Source: Burkholderiaceae bacterium (GTDB taxonomy: Bacteria > Pseudomonadota > Gammaproteobacteria > Burkholderiales > Burkholderiaceae). From it: DNA of 6,943 nucleotides. Within the stretch, counting starts at the first letter, position 1, and the number at the start of each line of letters is the position of its first letter. Where the stretch lies: the NCBI GenBank assembly GCA_017998575.1, contig JAGOCV010000218.1, positions 1 to 6,943 on the forward strand, given 5' to 3'. Shown piece by piece: positions 1 through 6,755 of this stretch. The notes under the pieces are model-generated. The model was not told the DNA's origin. It ran no database searches and saw only the letters and a list, made by a program, of their open reading frames with translations. The position numbers were made by a program, and so were the translations under genes.

Positions 1-481
1 GCTGGCGGCCCGGTTCGGCGGCCTGGACACGCGCCACGTTCCGCGCGCCTCGTTTGCCAAAGGCAATTACTTCACGCTGTCGGGCCGTGCGCCGTTCTCC
101 CGGCTGATCTATCCGGTGCCCGAGGCACACGCGGCCGGCCTGGGCGTGCATCTGACGCTCGACCTGGGTGGACAGGCCAAGTTCGGGCCCGATGTGCAAT
201 GGGTCGATTCGCCGCTCGATCTGCAGGTCGATCCAGCGCGCGGCGAGCGCTTCTATGCGGAGGTGCGGCGCTACTGGCCCGGCCTGACCGACGGCGCGCT
301 GCAGCCCGGCTACGCGGGCATCCGCCCCAAGATCAGCGGGCCGGGTGAGCCGGCGGCAGACTTCCTGATTCAGGGCCCCGCAGTGCACGGCGTGGCGGGC
401 CTGGTCAACCTCTTCGGCATCGAGTCGCCGGGGCTCACCAGCAGTCTCGCGATCGGCGAAGCGGTGGCCGGGTTGCTGTGA
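1..481 (+). CDS. FAD-dependent oxidoreductase, L-2-hydroxyglutarate oxidase (LhgO)-like, C-terminal part
   Basis: The reading frame is open from base 2 to the TGA at 479-481 and gives 159 residues; the start lies outside the window. The visible segment matches the C-terminal half of DAO-fold flavoenzymes related to L-2-hydroxyglutarate oxidase/dehydrogenase. It contains [20 protein letters not shown] near residues 20-39, then [20 protein letters not shown]. The FAD-closing end reads [13 protein letters not shown], then [20 protein letters not shown]. In the family these parts form the substrate-domain beta sheet and the C-terminal FAD-contacting loop. The N-terminal GxGxxG dinucleotide motif is outside the window. 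The family oxidises 2-hydroxy acids such as L-2-hydroxyglutarate with FAD; the exact substrate cannot be read from this piece. The gene converges on pyrD with 12 bases between stop codons and no hairpin in that gap. The family call is firm; the substrate is inference. Confidence 0.85.
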   Translation, partial: LAARFGGLDTRHVPRASFAKGNYFTLSGRAPFSRLIYPVPEAHAAGLGVHLTLDLGGQAKFGPDVQWVDSPLDLQVDPARGERFYAEVRRYWPGLTDGALQPGYAGIRPKISGPGEPAADFLIQGPAVHGVAGLVNLFGIESPGLTSSLAIGEAVAGLL

Positions 482-493
482 ACCCGTGCGACT

Positions 494-1588
494 TCAGCGT
501 GGCTTGCGGGCCGCGTGGTCGCGCAGCGCCCGGGCAGCTTCGTCTACCAGTGCCGGGCCGCGATAGATGAGGCCGGTGTAGATCTGCACCACGTCGGCGC
601 CGGCGTCGAGCTTGGCGACGGCGTCGGCCGCGCTCAGCACGCCGCCCACGCCGATGATAGGGAACGCACCGCCAAGCTGCTCGCGCAGCAGGCGGATCAC
701 GCGGTTACTGCCTTCGAACACCGGCGCGCCCGACAGTCCACCCGCTTCGTCGGCATGACGCAGGCCCTGCACGGCCGAGCGGTCGATGGTGGTGTTGGTG
801 GCGACCAGACCCCAACCCAGACTGTCGCCCGCCCGATCGGCTTCGTCGTGGCGGCGCAGCGTGGCGGCGATCACGGCCACCTGGGCATCGTCGAGGTCGG
901 GGGCGATTTTCACGAACAGCGGCACGCGCCGGCCCTGTTGCTGGGCCAGGTCGCGCCGGCGACGGGCCAGCGCGCCAAGCAGGCCGTCGAGCGCTTCGTC
1001 GGACTGCAGTTCCCGCAGGTTCTTGGTATTGGGGCTGGAGATGTTGACGGTCACGTAGTCGGCGTGCGCGTGCACACCGTCCAGGCAAGCCAGGTAATCG
1101 TCGGTGGCCTGCTCCACGGGCGTGACGGCGTTCTTGCCGATGTTCAGGCCCAGCAACATGGGGGTGGCACCACCGGCCCGGCGGAACGTCGCACGGCGCA
1201 CGTTGGCCACGAAGGCGTCGAGCCCGTCGTTGTTGAAGCCCAGCCGGTTGATCAGCGCGTTGGCCTCAGGCAGGCGGAACATGCGCGGGCGCGGGTTGCC
1301 CGGCTGTGCACGCGGCGTCACCGTGCCGACTTCGACGAAACCGAAGCCGAGCGCTGCCAGGCCGTCGATGCAGCGCGCGTTCTTGTCCAGCCCGGCAGCC
1401 AGCCCGACGCGGTTGGGAAAGCGCAGACCCGCCACCTCGACCGGGTCGTCCACCCGCGTGTTGCCGATGGCGCAGGCCATCGGCGTGCCGCCCACGCGGG
1501 CGAGCGCGTTCAGCGTCAGTTCGTGGGCCTTCTCGGGGTCGAGGCTGAACAGGAACGGGCGGGCGAGGGAGTAGGGGAGCAGTGGCAT
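494..1588 (-). CDS. pyrD: Dihydroorotate dehydrogenase (quinone), class 2
   Basis: PyrD oxidises dihydroorotate to orotate, the fourth step of pyrimidine synthesis, using FMN and passing electrons to membrane quinone. The protein has 364 residues (E. coli about 336). Its N-terminal helix (residues 3-30, [20 protein letters not shown]) is the membrane/quinone-side segment that marks class 2. FMN and substrate motifs appear in order: [12 protein letters not shown] (59-70), [17 protein letters not shown] (86-102), INRLGFNN (113-120), NISSPNT (182-188, with S185 aligning to the catalytic serine of class 2), VKIAPD (226-231), ATNTT (263-267), GVGGV (313-317) and [12 protein letters not shown] (334-345). 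Residues about 248-260 form a longer loop than in E. coli. The start at 1588 gives the expected N-terminus but lacks a good Shine-Dalgarno sequence: the nearest purine run, GAGAG, is 15 bases upstream. The gene is divergent from rpiA. Confidence 0.97.
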   Translation of the reverse strand: MPLLPYSLARPFLFSLDPEKAHELTLNALARVGGTPMACAIGNTRVDDPVEVAGLRFPNRVGLAAGLDKNARCIDGLAALGFGFVEVGTVTPRAQPGNPRPRMFRLPEANALINRLGFNNDGLDAFVANVRRATFRRAGGATPMLLGLNIGKNAVTPVEQATDDYLACLDGVHAHADYVTVNISSPNTKNLRELQSDEALDGLLGALARRRRDLAQQQGRRVPLFVKIAPDLDDAQVAVIAATLRRHDEADRAGDSLGWGLVATNTTIDRSAVQGLRHADEAGGLSGAPVFEGSNRVIRLLREQLGGAFPIIGVGGVLSAADAVAKLDAGADVVQIYTGLIYRGPALVDEAARALRDHAARKPR

Positions 1589-1621
1589 TGGATAATTCGT
1601 GAACTCTCAGGATTCTCCCAG
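1589..1621. promoter_or_regulatory. 33-base divergent pyrD-rpiA start region with a weak -10-like box
   Basis: Both genes start at the edges of this gap, so promoters for at least one of them must extend into the opposite coding region. On the + strand, GATAAT at 1591-1596 matches the sigma-70 -10 consensus at five of six positions. It would place an rpiA transcript start near 1603, but I find no convincing -35 about 17 bases upstream. On the - strand the best candidate, GAGAAT (1617-1612), is poor. The functional claim is tentative. Confidence 0.25.
1608..1612 (+). promoter_or_regulatory. rpiA ribosome binding site
   Basis: CAGGA lies nine bases before the ATG at 1622 and fixes that start. 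The same + frame is open far upstream, through pyrD antisense, so frame alone does not define the start. Confidence 0.6.
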
Positions 1622-2302
1622 ATGACTTCTTATTCCCAGGATGAACTCAAGGCCCTCGTGGGCCAGGCGGCGCTGCAGTACGTGGTGCCCGGCGAAATCG
1701 TCGGCGTGGGCACGGGCTCCACGGTCAACAAGTTCATCGACGCGCTGGCGTCGATGAAGGACCGCATCGCTGGCGCGGTGTCGAGCTCGGAGGCCTCGAC
1801 GGCGCGGCTGGCCGCGCTCGGCATCCGCGTGTTCGATGCCAACGAGGTGGAGTCGCTGTCGGTCTACATCGACGGCGCCGACGAGATCGATGGTGGCGGC
1901 CACATGGTCAAGGGCGGCGGCGCGGCGCTCACGCGCGAGAAGATCGTCGCCGCGCAGTCGCGCAGCTTCGTGTGCATCGCCGATGCGTCCAAGCGCGTCG
2001 AGGTGCTGGGCCGATTTCCGCTGCCGGTGGAAGTGATCCCGATGGCCGCTCAGCGCATCACGCGCCAGTTCGCGGCGCAGGGGGGCGAGGCCCGCCTGCG
2101 GATGAAGGACGGTGCCCCTCTGGTTACCGACAACGGGCAGCACATCCTCGACGTGCAGGGTCTGCAGATCCGCGATCCGCTGGGTTTCGAGATGCAGGTG
2201 AGCCAGTGGCCCGGGGTCGTGACGGTGGGTGTGTTCGCCTGCCAGAAGGCCAACGTCTGCCTGCTCGGCACGCCGGGTGGCGTCGAGACGATCAGGTACT
2301 GA
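1622..2302 (+). CDS. rpiA: Ribose-5-phosphate isomerase A
   Basis: RpiA interconverts ribose 5-phosphate and ribulose 5-phosphate in the non-oxidative pentose phosphate pathway, supplying ribose for PRPP and nucleotides. The 226-residue length is close to the E. coli enzyme (219). Phosphate- and sugar-binding motifs occur in family order: GTGST (30-34), SSSEAST (54-60), DGADE (84-88) and [11 protein letters not shown] (97-107). K97 and E106 correspond to the active-site lysine and general-base glutamate of E. coli (K94, E103). HILDVQG (174-180) and the terminal [19 protein letters not shown] (202-220) are also typical. The ATG at 1622 is preceded by CAGGA and gives the expected N-terminus. 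The reading frame continues open upstream, but that part is the codon-aligned antisense of pyrD. The gene converges on the leftward glutaredoxin gene, with a hairpin terminator between them. Confidence 0.97.
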   Translation: MTSYSQDELKALVGQAALQYVVPGEIVGVGTGSTVNKFIDALASMKDRIAGAVSSSEASTARLAALGIRVFDANEVESLSVYIDGADEIDGGGHMVKGGGAALTREKIVAAQSRSFVCIADASKRVEVLGRFPLPVEVIPMAAQRITRQFAAQGGEARLRMKDGAPLVTDNGQHILDVQGLQIRDPLGFEMQVSQWPGVVTVGVFACQKANVCLLGTPGGVETIRY

Positions 2303-2320
2303 GCGTACCGGCCGGTCCAC

Positions 2321-2351
2321 AAAAGAAAACGGCCCCGCAGGGGCCGTTCTT
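2321..2351 (-). terminator. Intrinsic terminator, strong leftward, possibly bidirectional
   Basis: AACGGCCCC (2328-2336) pairs perfectly with GGGGCCGTT (2340-2348) across a three-base loop, giving a nine-base-pair GC-rich stem. Read on the - strand the stem is followed by TTCTTTT (complement of 2327-2321), a good U-tract, so it ends the transcript of the exported glutaredoxin gene 25 bases after its stop. Read on the + strand the stem is followed only by CTTG, so termination of rpiA is possible but weaker. Confidence 0.85.
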
Positions 2352-2373
2352 GCTCGACGGGCCGGGTCGCGGC

Positions 2374-3018
2374 TCAGAACTGGATACCGGCCGGATTGGC
2401 CGGCGAGGGCGCGGGCGGGGCCGTCAGCGGAGCCAGCGGTGGCGGGGCCGGCGGCTGAGGCGGTGGGGCGGCTTCGGCGCGCGCGACCATGGGCAGGGGC
2501 GCCGGGTTGCGATAGCCCGCGGGCAGCTGTGAGGTCTTCGGGTAACCGGCAGCGTCGAGGAATTGCACCCACTCGCTTTCGGAGAAGCCCTTGAGCTGCT
2601 GGCCACCGATGGTCAGCAGCGGCAGACCGCTCTCGCCCTGCAGGCGCTGCAGGGCCTCGATGTCCTCGGCCGTGCCGACGATGCGCTCGTTGAACGGCAC
2701 GCCGCGCGCGACCAGCAGATTGCGGCCGCTGGCGCACGGGGCGCAGGCATTGCCGGTGTAGATCGTGACCGGGAAGCGCGTGGCGGCCTGGCGCACGGCG
2801 AACGGCAGCACCGGACCCGAAGGTGTGGCCGCAGCGCCACCGGCAGAGCTGCCGGGCGTGGCCGTCGCCGCCGGCGGTTTGTCGGAGAACGTGATGCGCC
2901 CATCGGGACCGACGCTGCGGAAAATCTGCTGCGACAGCGCTGGCGTGGCCGCCGCCAGGGCCAGCACCAGGCCGGCCAGGCGGAACAGGGGCGCGTTAGC
3001 GATGGGGGTGCTCGTCAT
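2374..3018 (-). CDS. Exported DUF4124-like/glutaredoxin-like protein with proline-rich tail
   Basis: This predicted secreted or periplasmic protein has 214 residues. Residues 1-30 form a signal peptide: a short polar start, a hydrophobic core LAGLVLALAAATPAL, and a likely cleavage site after ALS. Residues 31-49 (QIFRSVGPDGRITFSDKPP) fit the N-terminal DUF4124 pattern. After a Gly/Ala/Pro linker, residues 82-160 look like a glutaredoxin fold: VTIYTGNACAPC with the CxxC at C92 and C95, then GLPLLTIGG with P133 as the expected cis-proline, then GFSESEWVQFLDAAGYP. Residues 171-210 are rich in proline and alanine and probably disordered. The role is likely extracytoplasmic disulfide or thiol chemistry, but no substrate can be named. 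The ATG at 3018 is chosen because it has GGAAAG upstream and begins a proper signal peptide; the frame runs open to 3252 inside prlC. It may be co-transcribed with prlC, 55 bases upstream. Confidence 0.85.
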   Translation of the reverse strand: MTSTPIANAPLFRLAGLVLALAAATPALSQQIFRSVGPDGRITFSDKPPAATATPGSSAGGAAATPSGPVLPFAVRQAATRFPVTIYTGNACAPCASGRNLLVARGVPFNERIVGTAEDIEALQRLQGESGLPLLTIGGQQLKGFSESEWVQFLDAAGYPKTSQLPAGYRNPAPLPMVARAEAAPPPQPPAPPPLAPLTAPPAPSPANPAGIQF

Positions 3019-3023
3019 CGATT

Positions 3024-3029
3024 CTTTCC
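3024..3029 (-). promoter_or_regulatory. Ribosome binding site of the exported glutaredoxin-like gene
   Basis: On the - strand GGAAAG lies five bases before the ATG at 3018. It supports this start over the longer open frame reaching 3252, which would overlap prlC and put about 78 arginine- and serine-rich residues ahead of the signal peptide. Confidence 0.55.
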
Positions 3030-3039
3030 GTTGCAGGGA

Positions 3040-3060
3040 GCGGCGCGCGGGAAGCGCCGC
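3040..3060 (-). other. GC-rich stem-loop between prlC and the glutaredoxin-like gene
   Basis: GCGGCGC (3040-3046) and GCGCCGC (3054-3060) are perfect inverted repeats around a seven-base loop. The structure begins 13 bases after the prlC stop and ends 10 bases before the GGAAAG ribosome binding site. No U-tract follows on the - strand (next bases TCCCTG), so it does not look like a normal intrinsic terminator. It could be an intercistronic mRNA-stability or processing hairpin, or chance in GC-rich DNA. Confidence 0.4.
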
Positions 3061-3073
3061 GAAGTCACTGGAT

Positions 3074-5116
3074 TCAGGCCATGCCCTGGTGCCGCAGCAG
3101 GGCGTCGAGCTGCGGCTCGCGGCCACGGAATGCCTTGAACGACTCCATGGCCGGACGGCTGCCGCCCGCCTCGAGTATGGCCTGCCGGTATTGTCGCCCG
3201 GTTTCGACGCTGGGCGTGCCGTCGTCCTGCATGGTTTCCTCGAAGGCCGCATAGGCGTCGGCGCTCAGCACTTCGGCCCATTTGTAGCTGTAGTAGCCGG
3301 CCGCATAGCCGCCCGCGAAGATGTGGCTGAAGCTGTGCAGCGTGCGGCTCCACTCGGGCGGCTGGATCACGGCCACCTCGGCGCGCACCTCGCGCAACAC
3401 GTCCATGAAGTCGGCGGACGGGTCGTGCGAGGTGTGCAGCAGCATGTCGGTGAGCGCGAATTCGATCTGGCGCACCGTGCCCAGGCCGCTCTGGAAGTTC
3501 TTGGCGGCCAGCATCTTGTCGAACAGTGCGCGCGGCAGGGCCTCGCCCGTGTCCACATGGGCGGTCATGTGGCGCAGCACGTCCCATTCCCAGCAGAAGT
3601 TTTCCATGAACTGGCTGGGCAGCTCCACCGCGTCCCACTCGACGCCACTGATGCCCGAGACGTCGCGTTCGTCCACCTGGGTGAGCATGTGGTGCAGCCC
3701 GTGGCCGAATTCGTGGAACAGCGTGATCACGTCGTCGTGCGTGAGCAGTGGCGGCTTGCCATCGACGCCATCGGCGAAGTTGCACACCAGGTGCGCCACC
3801 GGTGTCTGCAGCCGGCCGTCGTCAGGGCGCAGCCAGCGCGTGCGCACGTCGTCCATCCAGGCTCCGCCGCGCTTGCCGGCGCGGGCTGCTGGGTCGAGGT
3901 AGAACTGGCCGACCAGATGACCATTGCGCTCGATGCGGTAGAACTCCACCCCCGGGTTCCAGACGGGCGCGCTGTCGCGGCGGATGGCGACCTCGAACAG
4001 CGTCTCGACGATTTTGAACAGCCCGGCCAGCACCTTGGGCGCGGTGAAGTACTGCTTGACCTCCTGCTCGCTGAACGCGTAGCGCGCTTCCTTGAGCTTC
4101 TCGCTGATGTAGCTCCAGTCCCACGGCTGTGGATCGGCCAGGCCGAGCTCGGACTGCGCGAATTCGCGCAGGTCGGCCAGGTCGCGCTCGGCGTAAGGCT
4201 TGGCGCGGCGTGCCAGGTCACGCAGGAAGTCGATGACCTGGGCGGGAGAATCGGCCATCTTGGCCACGACCGACACCTCGCCGAAATTGCGATAACCCAG
4301 CAGGCGGGCTTCCTCCTGGCGCAACGCCAGGATCTCGCGCACCAGCGCCGAGTTGTCCAGCGCGACAGCCTTTTCGCCCTCGGCCTGATCGGAGGCGCGC
4401 GTGGCATAGGCCTTGTACAGCTTGCGGCGCAGCTCGCTGGACGTCGCGAACTGCATGACGGGCAGGTAGCTGGGCATTTTGAGCGTGAGCTTGTAGCCTT
4501 CGCGGCCTTCGGCACTGGCGGCTGCACGCGCCGCGGCCTGCACGTCTGCGGGGACGCCGTCCAGCTCTTCGGACGATGCGTAGTAGGCCCAGCCGTCCGT
4601 CGCATCGAGTACGTTCTCGCTGAACTTCTGGCTCACTTCGGCCATGCGCTCCTGGATGGCGGCAAAGCGCTCGCGGTCGTGGCCCTGCAACTCGGCACCC
4701 GAGAGCACGAAGTTACGCACGGCATTGCGGTGGGCCTGGCGCTGCTCGGCGGTCAGGCCGGCCGGGTCGATGGCCTTGTACTTGGCATAGAGGCGCTCGT
4801 CGGCGCCCAGGCGGGTCCAGAATTCGGTGACCCGGGGCAGGGCCGCGTTGTAGGCCGCGCGCAGCTCGGGCGAGTCGGCCACGCTGTTGAGGTGGCTCAC
4901 GGCACCCCAGGCGCGGCCCAGGCGTTCGGTGGCGACGTCGAGCTCGCGAGCGATCGCTGTCCAGTCGGCGGGGAAGTCGGCCGCGGTGACCTTCTCCAGA
5001 GCGGCGCTGGATTCGGCCAGCAGTTCATCAACGGCGGGCCCGACGTGCTCCGGACGGATGCGGTCGAACAGCGGGAGATCGGAGAAGTCGAGCAGCGGTT
5101 GGGTCATGCCCCGCAT
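3074..5116 (-). CDS. prlC: Oligopeptidase A, M3-family zinc metallopeptidase
   Basis: Oligopeptidase A (PrlC/OpdA) is a cytoplasmic zinc endopeptidase that cleaves short peptides, including released signal peptides. The protein has up to 680 residues, the same as E. coli OpdA, and begins LLDFSDLPLFDRIRPEHVGP, matching the family N-terminus. The zinc site is visible: HEFGH at 468-472 supplies H468 and H472, with E469 as catalytic base; VELPSQFMENF follows, with E498 as the third zinc ligand. The substrate-binding segment HIFAGGYAAGYYSYKWAEVL (598-617) holds the tyrosines typical of M3 enzymes. There are two possible starts. The ATG at 5116 has AGGG ten bases upstream, while the ATG at 5107 (MTQPLLDFSD) better fits typical family N-termini and has only a too-close GGGG. 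They differ by three residues. It lies 70 bases downstream of folD on the same strand, plausibly one transcript. Confidence 0.96.
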   Translation of the reverse strand: MRGMTQPLLDFSDLPLFDRIRPEHVGPAVDELLAESSAALEKVTAADFPADWTAIARELDVATERLGRAWGAVSHLNSVADSPELRAAYNAALPRVTEFWTRLGADERLYAKYKAIDPAGLTAEQRQAHRNAVRNFVLSGAELQGHDRERFAAIQERMAEVSQKFSENVLDATDGWAYYASSEELDGVPADVQAAARAAASAEGREGYKLTLKMPSYLPVMQFATSSELRRKLYKAYATRASDQAEGEKAVALDNSALVREILALRQEEARLLGYRNFGEVSVVAKMADSPAQVIDFLRDLARRAKPYAERDLADLREFAQSELGLADPQPWDWSYISEKLKEARYAFSEQEVKQYFTAPKVLAGLFKIVETLFEVAIRRDSAPVWNPGVEFYRIERNGHLVGQFYLDPAARAGKRGGAWMDDVRTRWLRPDDGRLQTPVAHLVCNFADGVDGKPPLLTHDDVITLFHEFGHGLHHMLTQVDERDVSGISGVEWDAVELPSQFMENFCWEWDVLRHMTAHVDTGEALPRALFDKMLAAKNFQSGLGTVRQIEFALTDMLLHTSHDPSADFMDVLREVRAEVAVIQPPEWSRTLHSFSHIFAGGYAAGYYSYKWAEVLSADAYAAFEETMQDDGTPSVETGRQYRQAILEAGGSRPAMESFKAFRGREPQLDALLRHQGMA

Positions 5117-5186
5117 TTTGAGGCAGCCCTGTGGGTTTCAACCGCAAAGTCTGACTATCGGGCCGATCAATTCCCCAGCGTCGTGC

Positions 5187-6038
5187 TCAGCCTGCCGCGC
5201 GCTCTGCGGCTTCTAGGGTGTTGACGAGCAGCATCGCACGCGTCATGGGGCCGACGCCGCCGGGTACCGGGGTGATCCATCCGGCCACCTTGCGCACGCC
5301 CTCGAAGTCCACGTCGCCGCACAGCTTGCCTTCGTCGTTGCGGTTCATGCCGACGTCGATCACCACCGCGCCGGGTTTGACCATGTCGGCCGTGAGCACA
5401 TTGCGCTTGCCCACGGCAGCCACCACCACATCGGCCTGCAGCGTCAGGGCCTTCAGGTCGGCCGTGGCGCTGTGGCAGATGGTGACCGTGGCATTGCGCG
5501 AGAGCAGCATCATCGCCATCGGTTTGCCGACGATGTTGCTGCGGCCGATCACCACCGCGTGTTTGCCGCGCAGGTCGTAGCCGATGGAATCGAGCATCTT
5601 CAGGCAACCGTAGGGCGTGCAGGGCCAGAAGCCCGGCCGGCCCACCATCAGCGCGCCGGCGCTGGCCACATGGAAGCCGTCCACGTCCTTGGCCGGTGCG
5701 ATGGCCTCGATCACCTTGCTGGTGTCCATGTGGCGCGGCAGCGGCAGTTGCACCAGGATGCCGTGCACCGACGGGTCGGTGTTGAGGGCGGCGATGCGCG
5801 AGAGCAGTTGCGCTTCCTGCATCGAAGCAGGGTAGCGCTCCAGGGTGGCCTTGAGGCCGGTCTCGCTGCTGTCGTTGACCTTGTGCTTCACATAGACCTG
5901 GCTGGCCGGATCGTCTCCCACCAGCACGATGGCCAGCGACGGCAGCACGCCGCGCGCCTTGAGGGCATCGGTACGGTGCGCGACGTCGGCGCGGATGGTC
6001 TTGGCGAGGGCGTTGCCATCGATCAGTTGTGCGGTCAT
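5187..6038 (-). CDS. folD: Bifunctional methylene-THF dehydrogenase / methenyl-THF cyclohydrolase
   Basis: FolD converts 5,10-methylene-tetrahydrofolate to 10-formyl-tetrahydrofolate through methenyl-THF, with NADP+, in the cytoplasm. It supplies one-carbon units for purines and formyl-methionine. The 283-residue length is normal. Signature elements are in order: SQVYVKHK (46-53) with the YxxxK pair Y49 and catalytic K53, VQLPLPRH (96-103), KDVDGFH (117-123) with D120 in the folate site, the Rossmann NADP-binding segment [18 protein letters not shown] (163-180), and the C-terminal [10 protein letters not shown] (257-266). The ATG at 6038 gives the expected N-terminus ([11 protein letters not shown]), but the bases before it, GCCCTCCTGTC, are pyrimidine-rich with no Shine-Dalgarno match. 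A terminator separates it from the response regulator gene upstream, so it should have its own promoter, which I could not locate. Confidence 0.97.
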   Translation of the reverse strand: MTAQLIDGNALAKTIRADVAHRTDALKARGVLPSLAIVLVGDDPASQVYVKHKVNDSSETGLKATLERYPASMQEAQLLSRIAALNTDPSVHGILVQLPLPRHMDTSKVIEAIAPAKDVDGFHVASAGALMVGRPGFWPCTPYGCLKMLDSIGYDLRGKHAVVIGRSNIVGKPMAMMLLSRNATVTICHSATADLKALTLQADVVVAAVGKRNVLTADMVKPGAVVIDVGMNRNDEGKLCGDVDFEGVRKVAGWITPVPGGVGPMTRAMLLVNTLEAAERAAG

Positions 6039-6077
6039 GACAGGAGGGCGTGAGGTGCGCGGAGAAGGGCTGGAAGC

Positions 6078-6109
6078 GAAAACGCCCGCGATCGAAGCGA
6101 GGCGGGCGT
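6078..6109 (-). terminator. Intrinsic terminator after the response regulator gene
   Basis: ACGCCCGC (6082-6089) and GCGGGCGT (6102-6109) pair as an eight-base-pair stem with a 12-base loop. On the - strand the stem ends in T and is followed by TTT then CGC, a short U-tract. It sits 20 bases after the regulator stop codon and 40 bases before folD, so it probably separates the two-component unit from folD. The short U-run suggests partial rather than complete termination. Confidence 0.65.
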
Positions 6110-6128
6110 CGGGCAGGAGGCTGGCGGC

Positions 6129-6755
6129 TCAGGTCTTGGCGGCGTTCTGGCCCAGGGCGATCTTGAGCAGGTCGGCCACCGTGTTGGCGTTGAGCTTTTC
6201 CATGATGTTGGCGCGGTGCGCCTCAACAGTCTTGATGCTGATGCCCAGGTCGTCGGCGATCTGCTTGTTGAGCCGACCGGCGACGATGCGCTCGAGCACC
6301 TGGGCCTCGCGGCCGGTGAGCTTGGCCAGCAATGCGTCGCGGCTGGCGGCCTGCTGGTATTCGGTGAAGGCACCCTTGGCGTGTTCGAGCATGCGCTCGA
6401 CCAGGCCCACGAGTTCTTCTTCCTTGAAGGGCTTCTGGATGAAATCCATCGCACCCTTCTTCATGGTGTTCACCGCCATGGGCACGTCGCCATGGCCGGT
6501 GATGAACACGATGGGCAGCGGAGAGCGGCGTTCGATCAGACGGTCCTGCAGCTCGAGCCCGGTCATTCCGCCCATGCGGATGTCGACGATCAGGCAGGCG
6601 ACTTCGCGCGGGTCGTAGCGGCTGAGGAAGGACTCGGCGGAGTCGAAGCACCGCACGCGATAGTCCTTGCCTTCGAGCAGCCACTGCAGCGAATCGCGCA
6701 CGGCTTCATCGTCATCGACGACATAGACCGTGCCCTTCTTGGGAATCAGGCTCAT
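6129..6755 (-). CDS. FixJ/LuxR-family two-component response regulator
   Basis: This cytoplasmic transcription regulator of 208 residues (FixJ is about 204) has a receiver and a DNA-binding domain. The receiver (about 8-122) shows the acidic pocket D14-D16 in VYVVDDDEA, the phosphoacceptor D58 in CLIVDIRMGGMTG, the switch threonine T86 in FITGHGDVP and K108 in DFIQKPF, all intact. After a short linker, residues about 145-200 are a LuxR/GerE helix-turn-helix: LTGREAQVLERIVAGRLNKQ then IADDLGISIKTVEAHRANIM. The FITGHGDVPMAV stretch is characteristic of the FixJ/TtrR/StyR group. The start at 6755 is fixed by GGAGG seven bases upstream and by the receiver beginning at residue 8; the frame is open further to 6935 but that part is non-homologous. 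The adjacent upstream kinase end suggests its partner. Target genes cannot be read from here. Confidence 0.95.
   Translation of the reverse strand: MSLIPKKGTVYVVDDDEAVRDSLQWLLEGKDYRVRCFDSAESFLSRYDPREVACLIVDIRMGGMTGLELQDRLIERRSPLPIVFITGHGDVPMAVNTMKKGAMDFIQKPFKEEELVGLVERMLEHAKGAFTEYQQAASRDALLAKLTGREAQVLERIVAGRLNKQIADDLGISIKTVEAHRANIMEKLNANTVADLLKIALGQNAAKT

Noticed and set aside
515..1621. Long + strand open frame across pyrD that runs in frame into rpiA, looking like a fusion of about 595 codons
   Set aside because: It is codon-aligned with pyrD on the opposite strand. Stops there would need TTA, CTA or TCA codons in pyrD, which are rare in GC-rich genes, so the frame stays open by chance. 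pyrD motifs are unmistakable and rpiA has its own start and ribosome binding site.
3019..3252. N-terminal extension of the exported glutaredoxin-like protein (78 more codons)
   Set aside because: It lies within the prlC coding region, is rich in Arg/Ser/Pro like a frame shadow, and would bury the signal peptide. GGAAAG marks the start at 3018.
5157..5167. ATCGGGCCGAT inverted repeat between folD and prlC as a terminator or operator
   Set aside because: The arms are only five bases with a one-base centre and no T-run. This is too short and too common in GC-rich DNA to support a call.
5117..5186. prlC promoter with TTGATC as a -35 element
   Set aside because: TTGATC has partial -35 similarity, but no acceptable -10 box follows at 16-18 bases.
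2765..5224. 819-codon + strand open frame opposite prlC and the glutaredoxin-like gene
   Set aside because: It is the codon-aligned antisense shadow of prlC, with no recognisable domain and no ribosome binding site. The opposite strand carries a full M3 peptidase with its zinc site.
5472..6053. 193-codon + strand open frame opposite folD
   Set aside because: It is codon-aligned antisense of folD with no domain. FolD is complete and conserved on the other strand.
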